Notes under the pieces: generated by a model
Databases searched by the model: none
Seen by the model: only the letters and a program-made list of their open reading frames with translations
Told to the model about the DNA's origin: nothing
DNA from: Burkholderia sp. Bp8963
GTDB taxonomy: Bacteria > Pseudomonadota > Gammaproteobacteria > Burkholderiales > Burkholderiaceae
Assembly: GCF_003854275.1 (NCBI RefSeq)
Contig: NZ_QTQP01000020.1
Location: forward strand, 62,001 to 126,000
Length of the DNA: 64,000 nucleotides
Reading direction: 5' to 3'
In this document: one piece after another, positions 57,199 through 64,000 of the stretch
How positions within the stretch are numbered: position 1 is the first letter of the stretch
How the letters are laid out: every line of letters starts with the position of its first letter
Program-made: the position numbers and the translations under genes

Positions 57199-58954
57199 CG
57201 GACACCCAGTTTTTCACGACGGTTGCGACGATCTTCGGATCCTGGCGCGCAATCGTGCGCGCATATTCGAGGTTGCGTTCGTAGCGGTTCTTGTCGCTTT
57301 CGAAGCCGAGCAGCAGCGCGTCTTCCTCTTCGGTTTCCTTGTCCGGCGCGGGCAGGCCGTCGAGCGCGACCGGATCCTCCGGCGACGGCAGCGCGGGCGC
57401 GACCGGCTCGGGCGGCGGGAACGCGCGGCGCATCGCCGGGCGCACGAACATGAAGTAGAGCGCCGCGGCCGCCGCTGCGATGCCAAGCCACTTCGCGGCT
57501 TCCTTCGCCATCTCGATCACGTCCGGCTGGCGCCACCACGGCAGGTCGGCGTACGGGTCGGATGCGGTCGAGAACGTGCTGTTGACGACATTGACCGAAT
57601 CGCCGCGTTTCGCGTCGTAGCCCATCGCGTCCTTCACGAGCTGCTCGACCTGCGCGAGCTTCGCGGGCGGCAGCGGCTGCATCGTCACGTGGCCCTTCGC
57701 GTCGGCGACCGGCTGGTAGTTGACGACGACCGCGACCGACAGCCGCTTCACGCTGCCCATCGGCTGCTCGACGTGGCGGATCGTCTTGTCGAGCTCGTAG
57801 TTGGTCGTCGAATCCTTGCGGTCGCTGACCGGCGTCGCCTGCGGCCCGTTCTGGCCGTTGCCCGCGACGATCGGCGCGGAGGCCGGCTGCGGCGGCGTGT
57901 TCGACAGCGCGCCCGGCACGCCCGACGCGCCGCCCTGCGCGAGCTCGGTCGCGGTGCTGGTCTGCTGGCTGCGGATCGACGCCTGCTGCGGCGTGCCGTT
58001 CGGGCCGTAGCTTTCGGACGTCTGCTCAAGCTTCGAGAAGTCGACGTCGGCGCTCACCTGCGAACGCGCGTTGCCGGCGCCGAAGATCGGCGCGAGGATC
58101 GCGTCGATGCGCTTCTGCGTGTTGCGCTCGACCTGCTGCACATACTTGAGCTGGCTCGCGTCGAGGCCGGTCGCGGACGCGGTCTGGGTCAGCAGGTTGC
58201 CGTCCTGGTCGACGATCGTCACGTTCTTCGCGGGCATGTCGGGCACGCCGGACGACACCATCCGCGTGATCGCCTGCACCTGGCCTTCGTCGAGCACGCG
58301 GCCCGGGTAGAGGTCGACGAACACCGACGCGCTCGGCGCTTCCTTGTCGCGCACGAACACCGACGGCTTCGGGATCGCGAGATGCACGCGCGCGCCGCGC
58401 ACCGCGTTGATCGATTCGATCGTGCGCTGCAGCTCGCCTTCGAGCGCGCGCTGGTAGTTGACCTGCTCGGCGAACTGGCTGATGCCGAATTTCTGGTTGT
58501 CCATCAGCTCGAAGCCGACCGAGCCGCCTTTCGGCAGCCCCATCGCCGCGAGCTTCAGGCGCGTCTCGTGGACCTGGTTCGCCGGCACGAGGATCGCGCC
58601 GCCGGCGTCGGCGAACTTGTAGGGAACGTTTGCCTGCTGGAGCGCAGCAATGATCGCGCCACCGTCGCGGTCCGACAGGTTGCTGTACAGCACGCGGTAG
58701 TCGGGCGTGCGGCTCCACAGCACGAGCGCGACGATCACCGCGACCGCGAACGCGACGGCGATCATGAACGGCAGCTTCGGGTTGCCCTTCATCCGCGCGA
58801 TGCCGGGAATCCGTTCCGCGAAGCCGCCGAACCCGAAGTCCGCGCCGGCGCCGCCCGTGCCCGGCAGCGCCGCGGCAGCGGCGGCGCCGGCCGCGGGGCT
58901 GGCGAGGCCCGTGCGGGCGTCGGGATTGATCAGCGAATTGGCCTGCGAATCCAT
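57188..58954 (-). CDS. fliF: flagellar MS-ring protein FliF
   Basis: The 588-residue protein forms the MS ring. Two transmembrane helices are visible (about residues 58-80 and 480-500). Ring-building motif regions include YRVLYSNLSDRDGGAIIAAL and VEQPMGSVKRLSVAVVVN, and the C-terminal tail binds FliG. It is the first gene of the minus-strand flagellar operon and divergent from fliE. Confidence 0.95.
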   Translation of the reverse strand: MDSQANSLINPDARTGLASPAAGAAAAAALPGTGGAGADFGFGGFAERIPGIARMKGNPKLPFMIAVAFAVAVIVALVLWSRTPDYRVLYSNLSDRDGGAIIAALQQANVPYKFADAGGAILVPANQVHETRLKLAAMGLPKGGSVGFELMDNQKFGISQFAEQVNYQRALEGELQRTIESINAVRGARVHLAIPKPSVFVRDKEAPSASVFVDLYPGRVLDEGQVQAITRMVSSGVPDMPAKNVTIVDQDGNLLTQTASATGLDASQLKYVQQVERNTQKRIDAILAPIFGAGNARSQVSADVDFSKLEQTSESYGPNGTPQQASIRSQQTSTATELAQGGASGVPGALSNTPPQPASAPIVAGNGQNGPQATPVSDRKDSTTNYELDKTIRHVEQPMGSVKRLSVAVVVNYQPVADAKGHVTMQPLPPAKLAQVEQLVKDAMGYDAKRGDSVNVVNSTFSTASDPYADLPWWRQPDVIEMAKEAAKWLGIAAAAAALYFMFVRPAMRRAFPPPEPVAPALPSPEDPVALDGLPAPDKETEEEDALLLGFESDKNRYERNLEYARTIARQDPKIVATVVKNWVSDER

Positions 58955-59202
58955 GCGTCGAGGTTCTCCGGAGCGGGGCGACTGACCCGCTCGGGCGAGC
59001 GGGCGGACAATGACACGATGCGATTATCGGGACGCCACGCGCGATCCGATCGCCCGAAAAGAGCGGGGTTTCCCCCGTAGTTTCGCGGCTTTGCCGCACC
59101 GCGCGCTGCTAAGCTTTGTCGCAATCCGGCATGGCGGCCGCGCGGCGTGATGCGCGCGGGCAGCCGGCCCCGGCCCGTACGGGCCCTTTATCTGGAGACG
59201 GC

Positions 59203-59547
59203 ATGACTGCGAACGTCAGCGGAATCGGTTCGGTGTTGCAACAGATGCAGGCGATGGCCGCACAGGCGTCGGGCGGCGCCGCGAGCCCGACGGCGGCGCT
59301 CGCGGGCTCGGGTGCGGCGACGGCCAGCACGTTCGCCAGCGCGATGAAGGCGTCGCTCGACAAGATCAGCGGCGACCAGCAGAAGTCGGTTGGCGAGGCG
59401 CAGGCGTTCGAGGTCGGCGCGTCGAACATCTCGCTGAACGACGTGATGGTCGACATGCAGAAGGCCAACATCGGCTTCCAGTTCGGGCTGCAGGTCCGCA
59501 ACAAGCTCGTGAGCGCGTACAACGAGGTCATGCAGATGTCGGTGTGA
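59203..59547 (+). CDS. fliE: flagellar hook-basal body protein FliE
   Basis: The 114-residue protein joins the MS ring to the rod. The C-terminal helical part ([47 protein letters not shown], last 45 residues, with FEVG preceded by AQA) is diagnostic. ATG 59203 follows TGGAGACGG. It is divergent from fliF, and the 248-bp region between them should hold both class II promoters; no clear sigma-28 or sigma-54 site was seen there. Confidence 0.92.
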   Translation: MTANVSGIGSVLQQMQAMAAQASGGAASPTAALAGSGAATASTFASAMKASLDKISGDQQKSVGEAQAFEVGASNISLNDVMVDMQKANIGFQFGLQVRNKLVSAYNEVMQMSV

Positions 59548-59559
59548 TGGGGCGCCGTC

Positions 59560-59586
59560 TAAAGCTTTTAGTTTCTGTTCCGATAA
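59560..59586 (+). promoter_or_regulatory. sigma-28 (FliA) promoter of fliST
   Basis: TAAA (59560-59563), a 15-bp spacer and TCCGATAA (59579-59586) match the flagellar class III consensus TAAA-N15-GCCGATAA in 11 of 12 positions. It lies 80 bp before the fliS start codon. Confidence 0.82.
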
Positions 59587-59666
59587 CTCCGGGAGAAGGC
59601 CGCACCGTGCGCGACACGGATGCGGACTCCCCGTATACAAAGCAAAGCATCAACAAGGAGAAGCGC

Positions 59667-60113
59667 ATGTTTTCCCCAGGACACGCTGGAGCCAGTGCTT
59701 ACGCGCGTGTCGGCGTCGAGACCGGGGTGATGGGCGCATCCCCGCATCGCCTGGTCGCGATGCTGTACCAGGGCGCACGACAGGCCGTCGCGCTTGCGCG
59801 CATGCATCTGCAGCAGGGCAACGTCCCCGCGCGCGGCGAAGCGATCGGCAAGGCGATCCGCATCGTCGAGAGCGGCCTGCAGGCGGCGCTGAACCGGGAC
59901 GCGGGCGGCGAGATCGCCGAGCGCCTCGATGCGCTGTACGGCTATATCAACCGGCGTCTGCTGGAGGCGAACGCGCAGGCAAGCGACGCGATGCTGGTCG
60001 AAGTCGACGGGCTGCTCGCGACGCTCGAGGAAGCCTGGACCGGCATCGGCCCGGAAGTCGCGCGGATGGCCGCGCAACAGGCCGCACAACAGGCAGCGGA
60101 AGCATCACGATGA
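59667..60113 (+). CDS. fliS: flagellin export chaperone FliS
   Basis: The 148-residue four-helix protein begins MFSPGHAGASAYARVGVETGVMGASPHRLVAMLYQGARQAVALARMHLQ, the classic FliS N-terminus. It binds the flagellin C-terminus and prevents early polymerisation. ATG 59667 follows AAGGAG. The next gene overlaps by 4 bp. Confidence 0.93.
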   Translation: MFSPGHAGASAYARVGVETGVMGASPHRLVAMLYQGARQAVALARMHLQQGNVPARGEAIGKAIRIVESGLQAALNRDAGGEIAERLDALYGYINRRLLEANAQASDAMLVEVDGLLATLEEAWTGIGPEVARMAAQQAAQQAAEASR

Positions 60114-60442
60114 ACCGCAAGGCGGAGTACCTCGCGCGCTATGAGGCGATCGCGGCCGTGTCCGGGCGCATGCTGCGCGCGGCGCGCGGCGCCGACTGGG
60201 CCGAACTGTCGGCGCTGCAGCAGGAGTACCAGCAGCTCGTCGACGGGTTGAAGGACGCCGGGCCCGGTCTCGCGCTCGACGAGTCCGAGCTCCGCCACAA
60301 GCTCGACCTGATTCGCGGGATCCTCGCCGACGACGCGGCGATCCGCGACCTCGCGTGCCCGGAAGTCGCGCGGCTGTCCGCGCTGTTCGAGACGCGGCGC
60401 TCGACCAAGGTGCTGACGGATCTGTACCGCGCGCGCGGCTGA
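60110..60442 (+). CDS. fliT: flagellar protein FliT
   Basis: A 110-residue helical protein, MNRKAEYLARYEAIAAVSGRMLRAARGADWAELSALQQEYQQLVDGL onward, ending STKVLTDLYRARG. FliT chaperones the cap protein FliD and, in enterics, inhibits FlhDC. The fliD gene is not in the window. It overlaps fliS by ATGA. Confidence 0.88.
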   Translation: MNRKAEYLARYEAIAAVSGRMLRAARGADWAELSALQQEYQQLVDGLKDAGPGLALDESELRHKLDLIRGILADDAAIRDLACPEVARLSALFETRRSTKVLTDLYRARG

Positions 60443-60547
60443 CCGTGCAGCGCGCAGGCTTGGGACGTCCGGCGTCGCGCGGCGCGCCGTGCCGGACGCC
60501 GTTTCAGCGATTTGCATCGATGTCGCAGAGGTGAGCAGGCCCCGATC

Positions 60548-61942
60548 ATGACCGGTATCGACACCGTAGCCGCCGCGCTGCTGGCGAGCCGCATCGACAG
60601 CCTGCTGTCCGACGTCGTGGCGCCGCCCGCCGGCGGCGGCGCGGCGCCGCAGGTCGGCACGCCGGCGGCCGGCGCGTCGCCTTCGGCTGCGCCGGCCGCA
60701 CCCGCGGCCAGCGCACCGCAGGCGTCCGTGCAGACGGCGCTGTCCGAAGTCGGGCTCGCGCTCGACGCGATCTCGCGCTTCGGCGGCGATGCGACGCCGG
60801 CCGTTGTCGGGCGGCTGCCGCTGCTCGCCGATCCGTCGATCCTGCTTACCGATCCCGAGCAGCCGGCCGGCATGCGTCCGGCCGCAGCGCAGGATGCGCC
60901 GCGCACGGCGGCGCTGCAGTCCGATCAGCCGATGTTCGCCACGACGCTGCGCACTGCGCTTGCGCAGGCAGTCGGCGAAAGCGGCCTGTTCTACGAATCC
61001 CATCTCGCTCAATGGCTTGCCGGCCAGCGGCCGCTGGCCGCGCTGCTGCGCGAGCCGCAGGCGCGCCTGCCGCTGGCGGCGTCCGCCGGCGCGGCCGAGG
61101 CGACCGGTGCGACCGAGACGACCGAGACGACCGAGACGACCGAGGCGACCGACGATGCGCTCGACGCGCTGCTCGACCCGCGCTTGCCGCTGCCGTCGGC
61201 GGCAGCCCGGCCGGCCGCGCCTGCTTCAACCGCATCGGCGGCTGGCGTGCCGCCGCGCGCGGCCGCTCGCGGTTTGCTGTCCGCCGATGCGCTGCCGGCA
61301 CGGCTGTCCGGCGCGGCGGATCCGCTCCAGGACACCGCCGATTCCGCCTTGACGCCCGGCTGGACGCCAGCGCGCGCCGCGCTGGCCGGTGCGGCGCCGG
61401 ACCCTCAGGCAGCCGCGCAGGCGAGCGTGCATCCCGCCGCAGTGCCGCTCGTGCGCCAGCAGCTCGACGTGCTCGCGACCGACCAGTTCCGCTGGATCGG
61501 CGAAGCCTGGCCGGGCGCGCGGCTCGACTGGACGATCGAACCCGACCGGTCGGGCGGGCAGGCGGCACGAGGTGGCAACTCGGGCGATTCGGGCGACGCC
61601 GGCGACGGTAGCGCGTGGCGCACGCGCCTGACGCTGACGCTGCCGTCGCTCGGCACTGTCGATGCGGAGCTCGTGCTGAACGGCGAGCAGCTCGTCGCGC
61701 GGCTGCGCGCGAACCACGCGGGCGCCGAGCGTCTGACGCGGCACGAAGCCGCGTTCCGGCAGCGGCTCGAAGCATCGGGGCTGCAGCTCGGCGGGCTGTC
61801 GATCCGCGCGGTCGACGGCACGCCGGACGGTTTCGACGCACTCGCCGCGCAGGCGGCGGCCAGCGCCTATGCGCGCAGCGCCCGCGGTGCGGAGGCCGGC
61901 ATGCCCCGCGACGCCGAGCCCGGCGACGGTGCCCCGCATTGA
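60548..61942 (+). CDS. second FliK-like hook-length-control domain protein
   Basis: The 464-residue protein starts MTGIDTVAAALLASRIDSLLSDVV, has Ala/Pro-rich low-complexity stretches (including a Thr-Glu-Thr repeat near residues 190-200) and a C-terminal Flg_hook-type domain at about 300-430 (WRTRLTLTLPSLGTVDAELVLNGEQLVARLRAN). It is thus a second FliK-type protein beside the canonical fliK at 52088. Its stop overlaps the TTG start of an FlhB C-domain homologue, which suggests a joint role in export switching. Confidence 0.82.
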   Translation: MTGIDTVAAALLASRIDSLLSDVVAPPAGGGAAPQVGTPAAGASPSAAPAAPAASAPQASVQTALSEVGLALDAISRFGGDATPAVVGRLPLLADPSILLTDPEQPAGMRPAAAQDAPRTAALQSDQPMFATTLRTALAQAVGESGLFYESHLAQWLAGQRPLAALLREPQARLPLAASAGAAEATGATETTETTETTEATDDALDALLDPRLPLPSAAARPAAPASTASAAGVPPRAAARGLLSADALPARLSGAADPLQDTADSALTPGWTPARAALAGAAPDPQAAAQASVHPAAVPLVRQQLDVLATDQFRWIGEAWPGARLDWTIEPDRSGGQAARGGNSGDSGDAGDGSAWRTRLTLTLPSLGTVDAELVLNGEQLVARLRANHAGAERLTRHEAAFRQRLEASGLQLGGLSIRAVDGTPDGFDALAAQAAASAYARSARGAEAGMPRDAEPGDGAPH

Positions 61943-62256
61943 GCGCGCCGTCCCGCAAGCGCGCGGCCGCGCTCGTCTACGACGCGAAAGGCGGGGACGC
62001 CGCGCCGCGCGTGATCGCGAAGGGCTACGGCGCGGTGGCCGACATGATCGTCGCGCGCGCCCGCGACGTGGGGCTTTACGTGCATACGGCGCCGGAGATG
62101 GTGTCGCTGCTGATGCAGGTCGATCTGGACGACCGGATTCCGCCGCAGCTCTATCAGGCGGTTGCCGACCTGCTCGCGTGGCTGTACGCGCTCGAGCGTA
62201 CCGACGGCGACCCGGCCGACACCAAGCCGCGCTTTCCGCTGCCGCCGGTGCGCTGA
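61939..62256 (+). CDS. FlhB C-terminal-domain homologue (FhlB-like)
   Basis: The 105-residue product resembles only the cytoplasmic part of FlhB: SRKRAAALVYDAKGGDAAPRVIAKGYGAVADMIVARARDVGLYVH, then LDDRIPPQLYQAVADLLAWLYAL. The autocleavage NPTH of full FlhB is absent. The start is TTG 61939 in a TTGA overlap with the previous gene. Such stand-alone proteins are thought to modulate export specificity with or in place of the FlhB C-domain. Confidence 0.8.
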   Translation: MSAPSRKRAAALVYDAKGGDAAPRVIAKGYGAVADMIVARARDVGLYVHTAPEMVSLLMQVDLDDRIPPQLYQAVADLLAWLYALERTDGDPADTKPRFPLPPVR

Positions 62257-62316
62257 CGCGCGCGGGTCCGCTGGATCGTCATCTGCCCCGCGCGGATTGA
62301 GCCCCGCAGCGATTTG

Positions 62317-62335
62317 TGTAATGATATCCATTCTC
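62317..62335 (+). promoter_or_regulatory. Fur-box-like site before the PepSY gene
   Basis: TGTAATGATATCCATTCTC matches the 19-bp Fur consensus (GATAATGATAATCATTATC) in 14 positions and overlaps a likely -10 region (TAATGAT, with TTGAGC at 62297-62302 as -35). Iron repression of the downstream membrane protein is inferred. Confidence 0.6.
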
Positions 62336-62407
62336 ATTTTCATGCCCGACGGGCGGCGCGCGATCCGAGCGTGCCGCCCATTGTTTTGAACGAATGGAAA
62401 CCTACGC

Positions 62408-63127
62408 GTGAACGCGCCCGAAACGATCGACACGCCGCGCGCCGGCGTCACCGTGCTGCGCCCGGCGGCACGCCCGCTGAGCGACGACGAACTGGCTGCG
62501 CGCCGCCAGCGCTCGCGCCGCGCGACCTTCATCAAGTGGCTGCGCAAGGTGCACGGCTGGGTGGGGCTGTGGGGCGCGGTGCTCGGGCTGCTGTTCGGCG
62601 TGACGGGCGTGCTGCTCAACCATCGCGCGCCGCCGCTTGCGATCCGGACCGGCGAGCCGCAGGTCGAGCAGTTGCAGCTCGCGCTGCCGGATCCGGTGCC
62701 CGCTACGCCCGCCGCGATGACGAAATGGCTCGCCCGCGAGCTGCAGTTCGACGGCCGACCGGGCCGCATGCGCAAGGAGCCGGCGCAGCCCGTCGCATGG
62801 GGCGACAAGCGCGTGATGCAGCCCGAGCACTGGCAGTTCGGGCTGTTCGGGCCGCACCAGAACCTGCAGGCCGAATACTGGGTCGGCAACGGCTACGTGT
62901 CGGTGAAGCGCACCAGCAACTCGTTCCTCGCGACGCTGAACAGCCTGCACCGCGGCGTCGGCATGAACCTCGGCTGGGTGCTGCTGATGGATACGATCGC
63001 CGGCTCGCTGATCCTGCTGTCGCTGACGGGCGTCCTGCTGTGGACCGAGCTGAACAAGCGCCGCACGGTGGGTGTCATGCTGGTGGCCGGCTCGGTCGCC
63101 GCGGCGCTCGCGGCGGGCCTCGCCTAG
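62408..63127 (+). CDS. PepSY-associated transmembrane protein
   Basis: A 239-residue protein starting at GTG 62408 with a basic cytoplasmic N-terminus and a first helix preceded by the family motif WLRKVHGWVGLWGAVLGLLFGVTGVLLNHR. A periplasmic domain follows at about residues 75-185, then two C-terminal helices (LGWVLLMDTIAGSLILLSLTGVLLWTE and the last 20 residues). PepSY_TM proteins often accompany siderophore systems, and some act as ferric-siderophore reductases. The Fur-box-like site upstream supports an iron role. Confidence 0.82.
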   Translation: MNAPETIDTPRAGVTVLRPAARPLSDDELAARRQRSRRATFIKWLRKVHGWVGLWGAVLGLLFGVTGVLLNHRAPPLAIRTGEPQVEQLQLALPDPVPATPAAMTKWLARELQFDGRPGRMRKEPAQPVAWGDKRVMQPEHWQFGLFGPHQNLQAEYWVGNGYVSVKRTSNSFLATLNSLHRGVGMNLGWVLLMDTIAGSLILLSLTGVLLWTELNKRRTVGVMLVAGSVAAALAAGLA

Positions 63128-63179
63128 CGCACGTTATCGGTGATGCTGCGCCGGCACCCGCTGCCGGAAGAGGCGGGCG

Positions 63180-64000
63180 TCAGATGCCGCAGGCTTCGCC
63201 GCCGCGCGCGGCGATCTCGCGCGCGGCCTTCGCGCCTTCGACCTGCAGGATCGTCGGCAGCGACACGTGGTTTTTCGCCGCCGTGACCTCGGCGAGGATC
63301 GAGATCGCGATTTCCGGCGGTGTGCGGCTGCCGATGTAGATCCCGGCCGGTCCGTGCAGCCGCGCGAGCTCCGCTTCGTTCAGGTCGAATTCGCGCAGCC
63401 GCTCGCGCCGCGCCGCGTTGTTGCGCCGCGAGCCGAGCGCGCCGACATAGAACGCCGGCGTCTTCAGCGCTTCCATCAGCGCGAGATCGTCGAGCTTCGG
63501 ATCGTGCGTGAGCGCGATCACTGCAGAGCGTGCATCGAGCTTCATCTCGAGCACTGTATCGTCGGGCATCGTGCGCACGACGCGCGTGCCCGGCACGTCC
63601 CACGCATCCGTGTATTCTTCGCGCGGATCGCACACCGTCACCTGGTAGTCGAGCCCGGCCGCGATCTGGCACAGGTAGCGCGACAGCTGCCCTGCGCCGA
63701 TCACGAGCATCCGGTAGCGCGGGCCGTGGATCGTCACGAGGCGCTCGCCGTCGAACGCGACGCCGTCGGCCGCCTGCGCGGGCGACAGCGACGCGCGGCC
63801 GGTCGCGAGCGTCATCGTGCGCGTGACGAGGCGGCCGGCCTCGACCTCCGAGCACAGCGCGGCGATGCCGCTGTCGCGCGTGAGCGGTTCCAGCACGAGC
63901 TGGATCGTGCCGCCGCACGGCAGCCCGAAGCGGTGTGCTTCTTCAGCCGTCACGCCGTATTTCACGGCTTCCGGGCGCGCGTCGGCCGCGATGCCGCTCG
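63180..64000 (-). CDS. XdhC/CoxI-family protein (partial, 5' end outside)
   Basis: The frame is open to the window edge (EAVKYGVTAEEAHRFGLPCGG...), so the N-terminus is missing; at least 273 residues are present. The central part has the XdhC Cys region GLPCGGTIQLVLEPL, and the C-terminal Rossmann domain shows MLVIGAGQLSRYLCQIAAGLDYQVTVCDPREEY, ALTHDPKLDD and YVGALGSRRNNAARRERL. XdhC proteins bind and protect molybdenum cofactor before insertion into xanthine dehydrogenase-type enzymes. No such enzyme is in the window. Confidence 0.88.
   Translation of the reverse strand, partial: SGIAADARPEAVKYGVTAEEAHRFGLPCGGTIQLVLEPLTRDSGIAALCSEVEAGRLVTRTMTLATGRASLSPAQAADGVAFDGERLVTIHGPRYRMLVIGAGQLSRYLCQIAAGLDYQVTVCDPREEYTDAWDVPGTRVVRTMPDDTVLEMKLDARSAVIALTHDPKLDDLALMEALKTPAFYVGALGSRRNNAARRERLREFDLNEAELARLHGPAGIYIGSRTPPEIAISILAEVTAAKNHVSLPTILQVEGAKAAREIAARGGEACGI

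Noticed and set aside
56225..59080. 951-codon plus-strand frame opposite fliG and fliF
   Set aside because: It is a GC-driven shadow of two well-supported flagellar genes; its product has no recognisable domain.
58955..59202. sigma-28 promoter between fliF and fliE
   Set aside because: CCCGATAA occurs on the minus strand but lacks a TAAA box at the required spacing.

Overview
The window is a GC-rich chromosome segment of a Burkholderia species, most likely of the B. cepacia complex. This rests on gene content and order (queCED, mrdB-mrdA-mreDCB, gatCAB, metXW, hslVU-dksA, metK-lpxL, fliFGHIJK/fliEST), strong G/C third-position bias, and near-identity by eye to remembered Burkholderia proteins such as the CX14CX2C-type QueE. 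No insertion sequence, prophage or CRISPR array is visible; this is core chromosome with small accessory patches.

Layout. 1-1190: end of an NtrY-like kinase, a short NtrX-like regulator and tRNA-Phe. 1190-1955: a loosely filled patch with one doubtful ORF between two terminators. 1956-3864: queC-queE-queD (7-deazaguanine / queuosine precursor synthesis). 4245-5815: an HpcH/HpaI aldolase and a Sel1-repeat protein. 5860-12230 (minus): the rod-shape operon mreB-mreC-mreD-mrdA-rodA, divergent from gatC-gatA-gatB (12597-15932). Next come a PPK2 kinase, exonuclease III and a zinc alcohol dehydrogenase that faces a truncated AraC regulator. 19448-21848: an M48-like protein with an altered active site, and AmpG. 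22011-26381 (minus): metX-metW behind a SAM-II-type riboswitch, slmA, a HAD nucleotidase and argB.

26553-28803: a CWC protein and a RegB/RegA-type redox two-component pair. 28914-38912 (minus): hslU, hslV, a cysteine-poor DksA, a histidine-rich COG0523 GTPase, rlmI, xerC, a DUF484 protein, dapF and lpxL. A higBA toxin-antitoxin module on the plus strand sits between dapF and lpxL. metK follows, with a long foldable leader. 40479-52074 is mostly accessory metabolism: PhyH dioxygenase, an aldo-keto reductase, EamA and MFS transporters, SrkA, coniferyl aldehyde dehydrogenase, a GMC oxidoreductase and several small unknown proteins. 52088-62256 is a flagellar block: fliF-G-H-I-J-K on the minus strand, and fliE, fliS, fliT, a second FliK-like gene and an FlhB C-domain homologue on the plus strand. 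The window closes with a PepSY-type membrane protein behind a Fur-box-like site and a partial XdhC-family gene.

Functional links. SAM supply and use recur: metX under a SAM-sensing leader, metW beside it, and metK behind a leader with mutually exclusive hairpins. Metal themes recur too: DksA without its zinc-finger cysteines next to a putative zinc metallochaperone, and a likely iron-regulated membrane protein. The points most worth checking are the metX riboswitch and its readable expression platform, the metK leader, the HGxxH M48 protein, the AraC deletion beside it, and the DksA/COG0523 pair.
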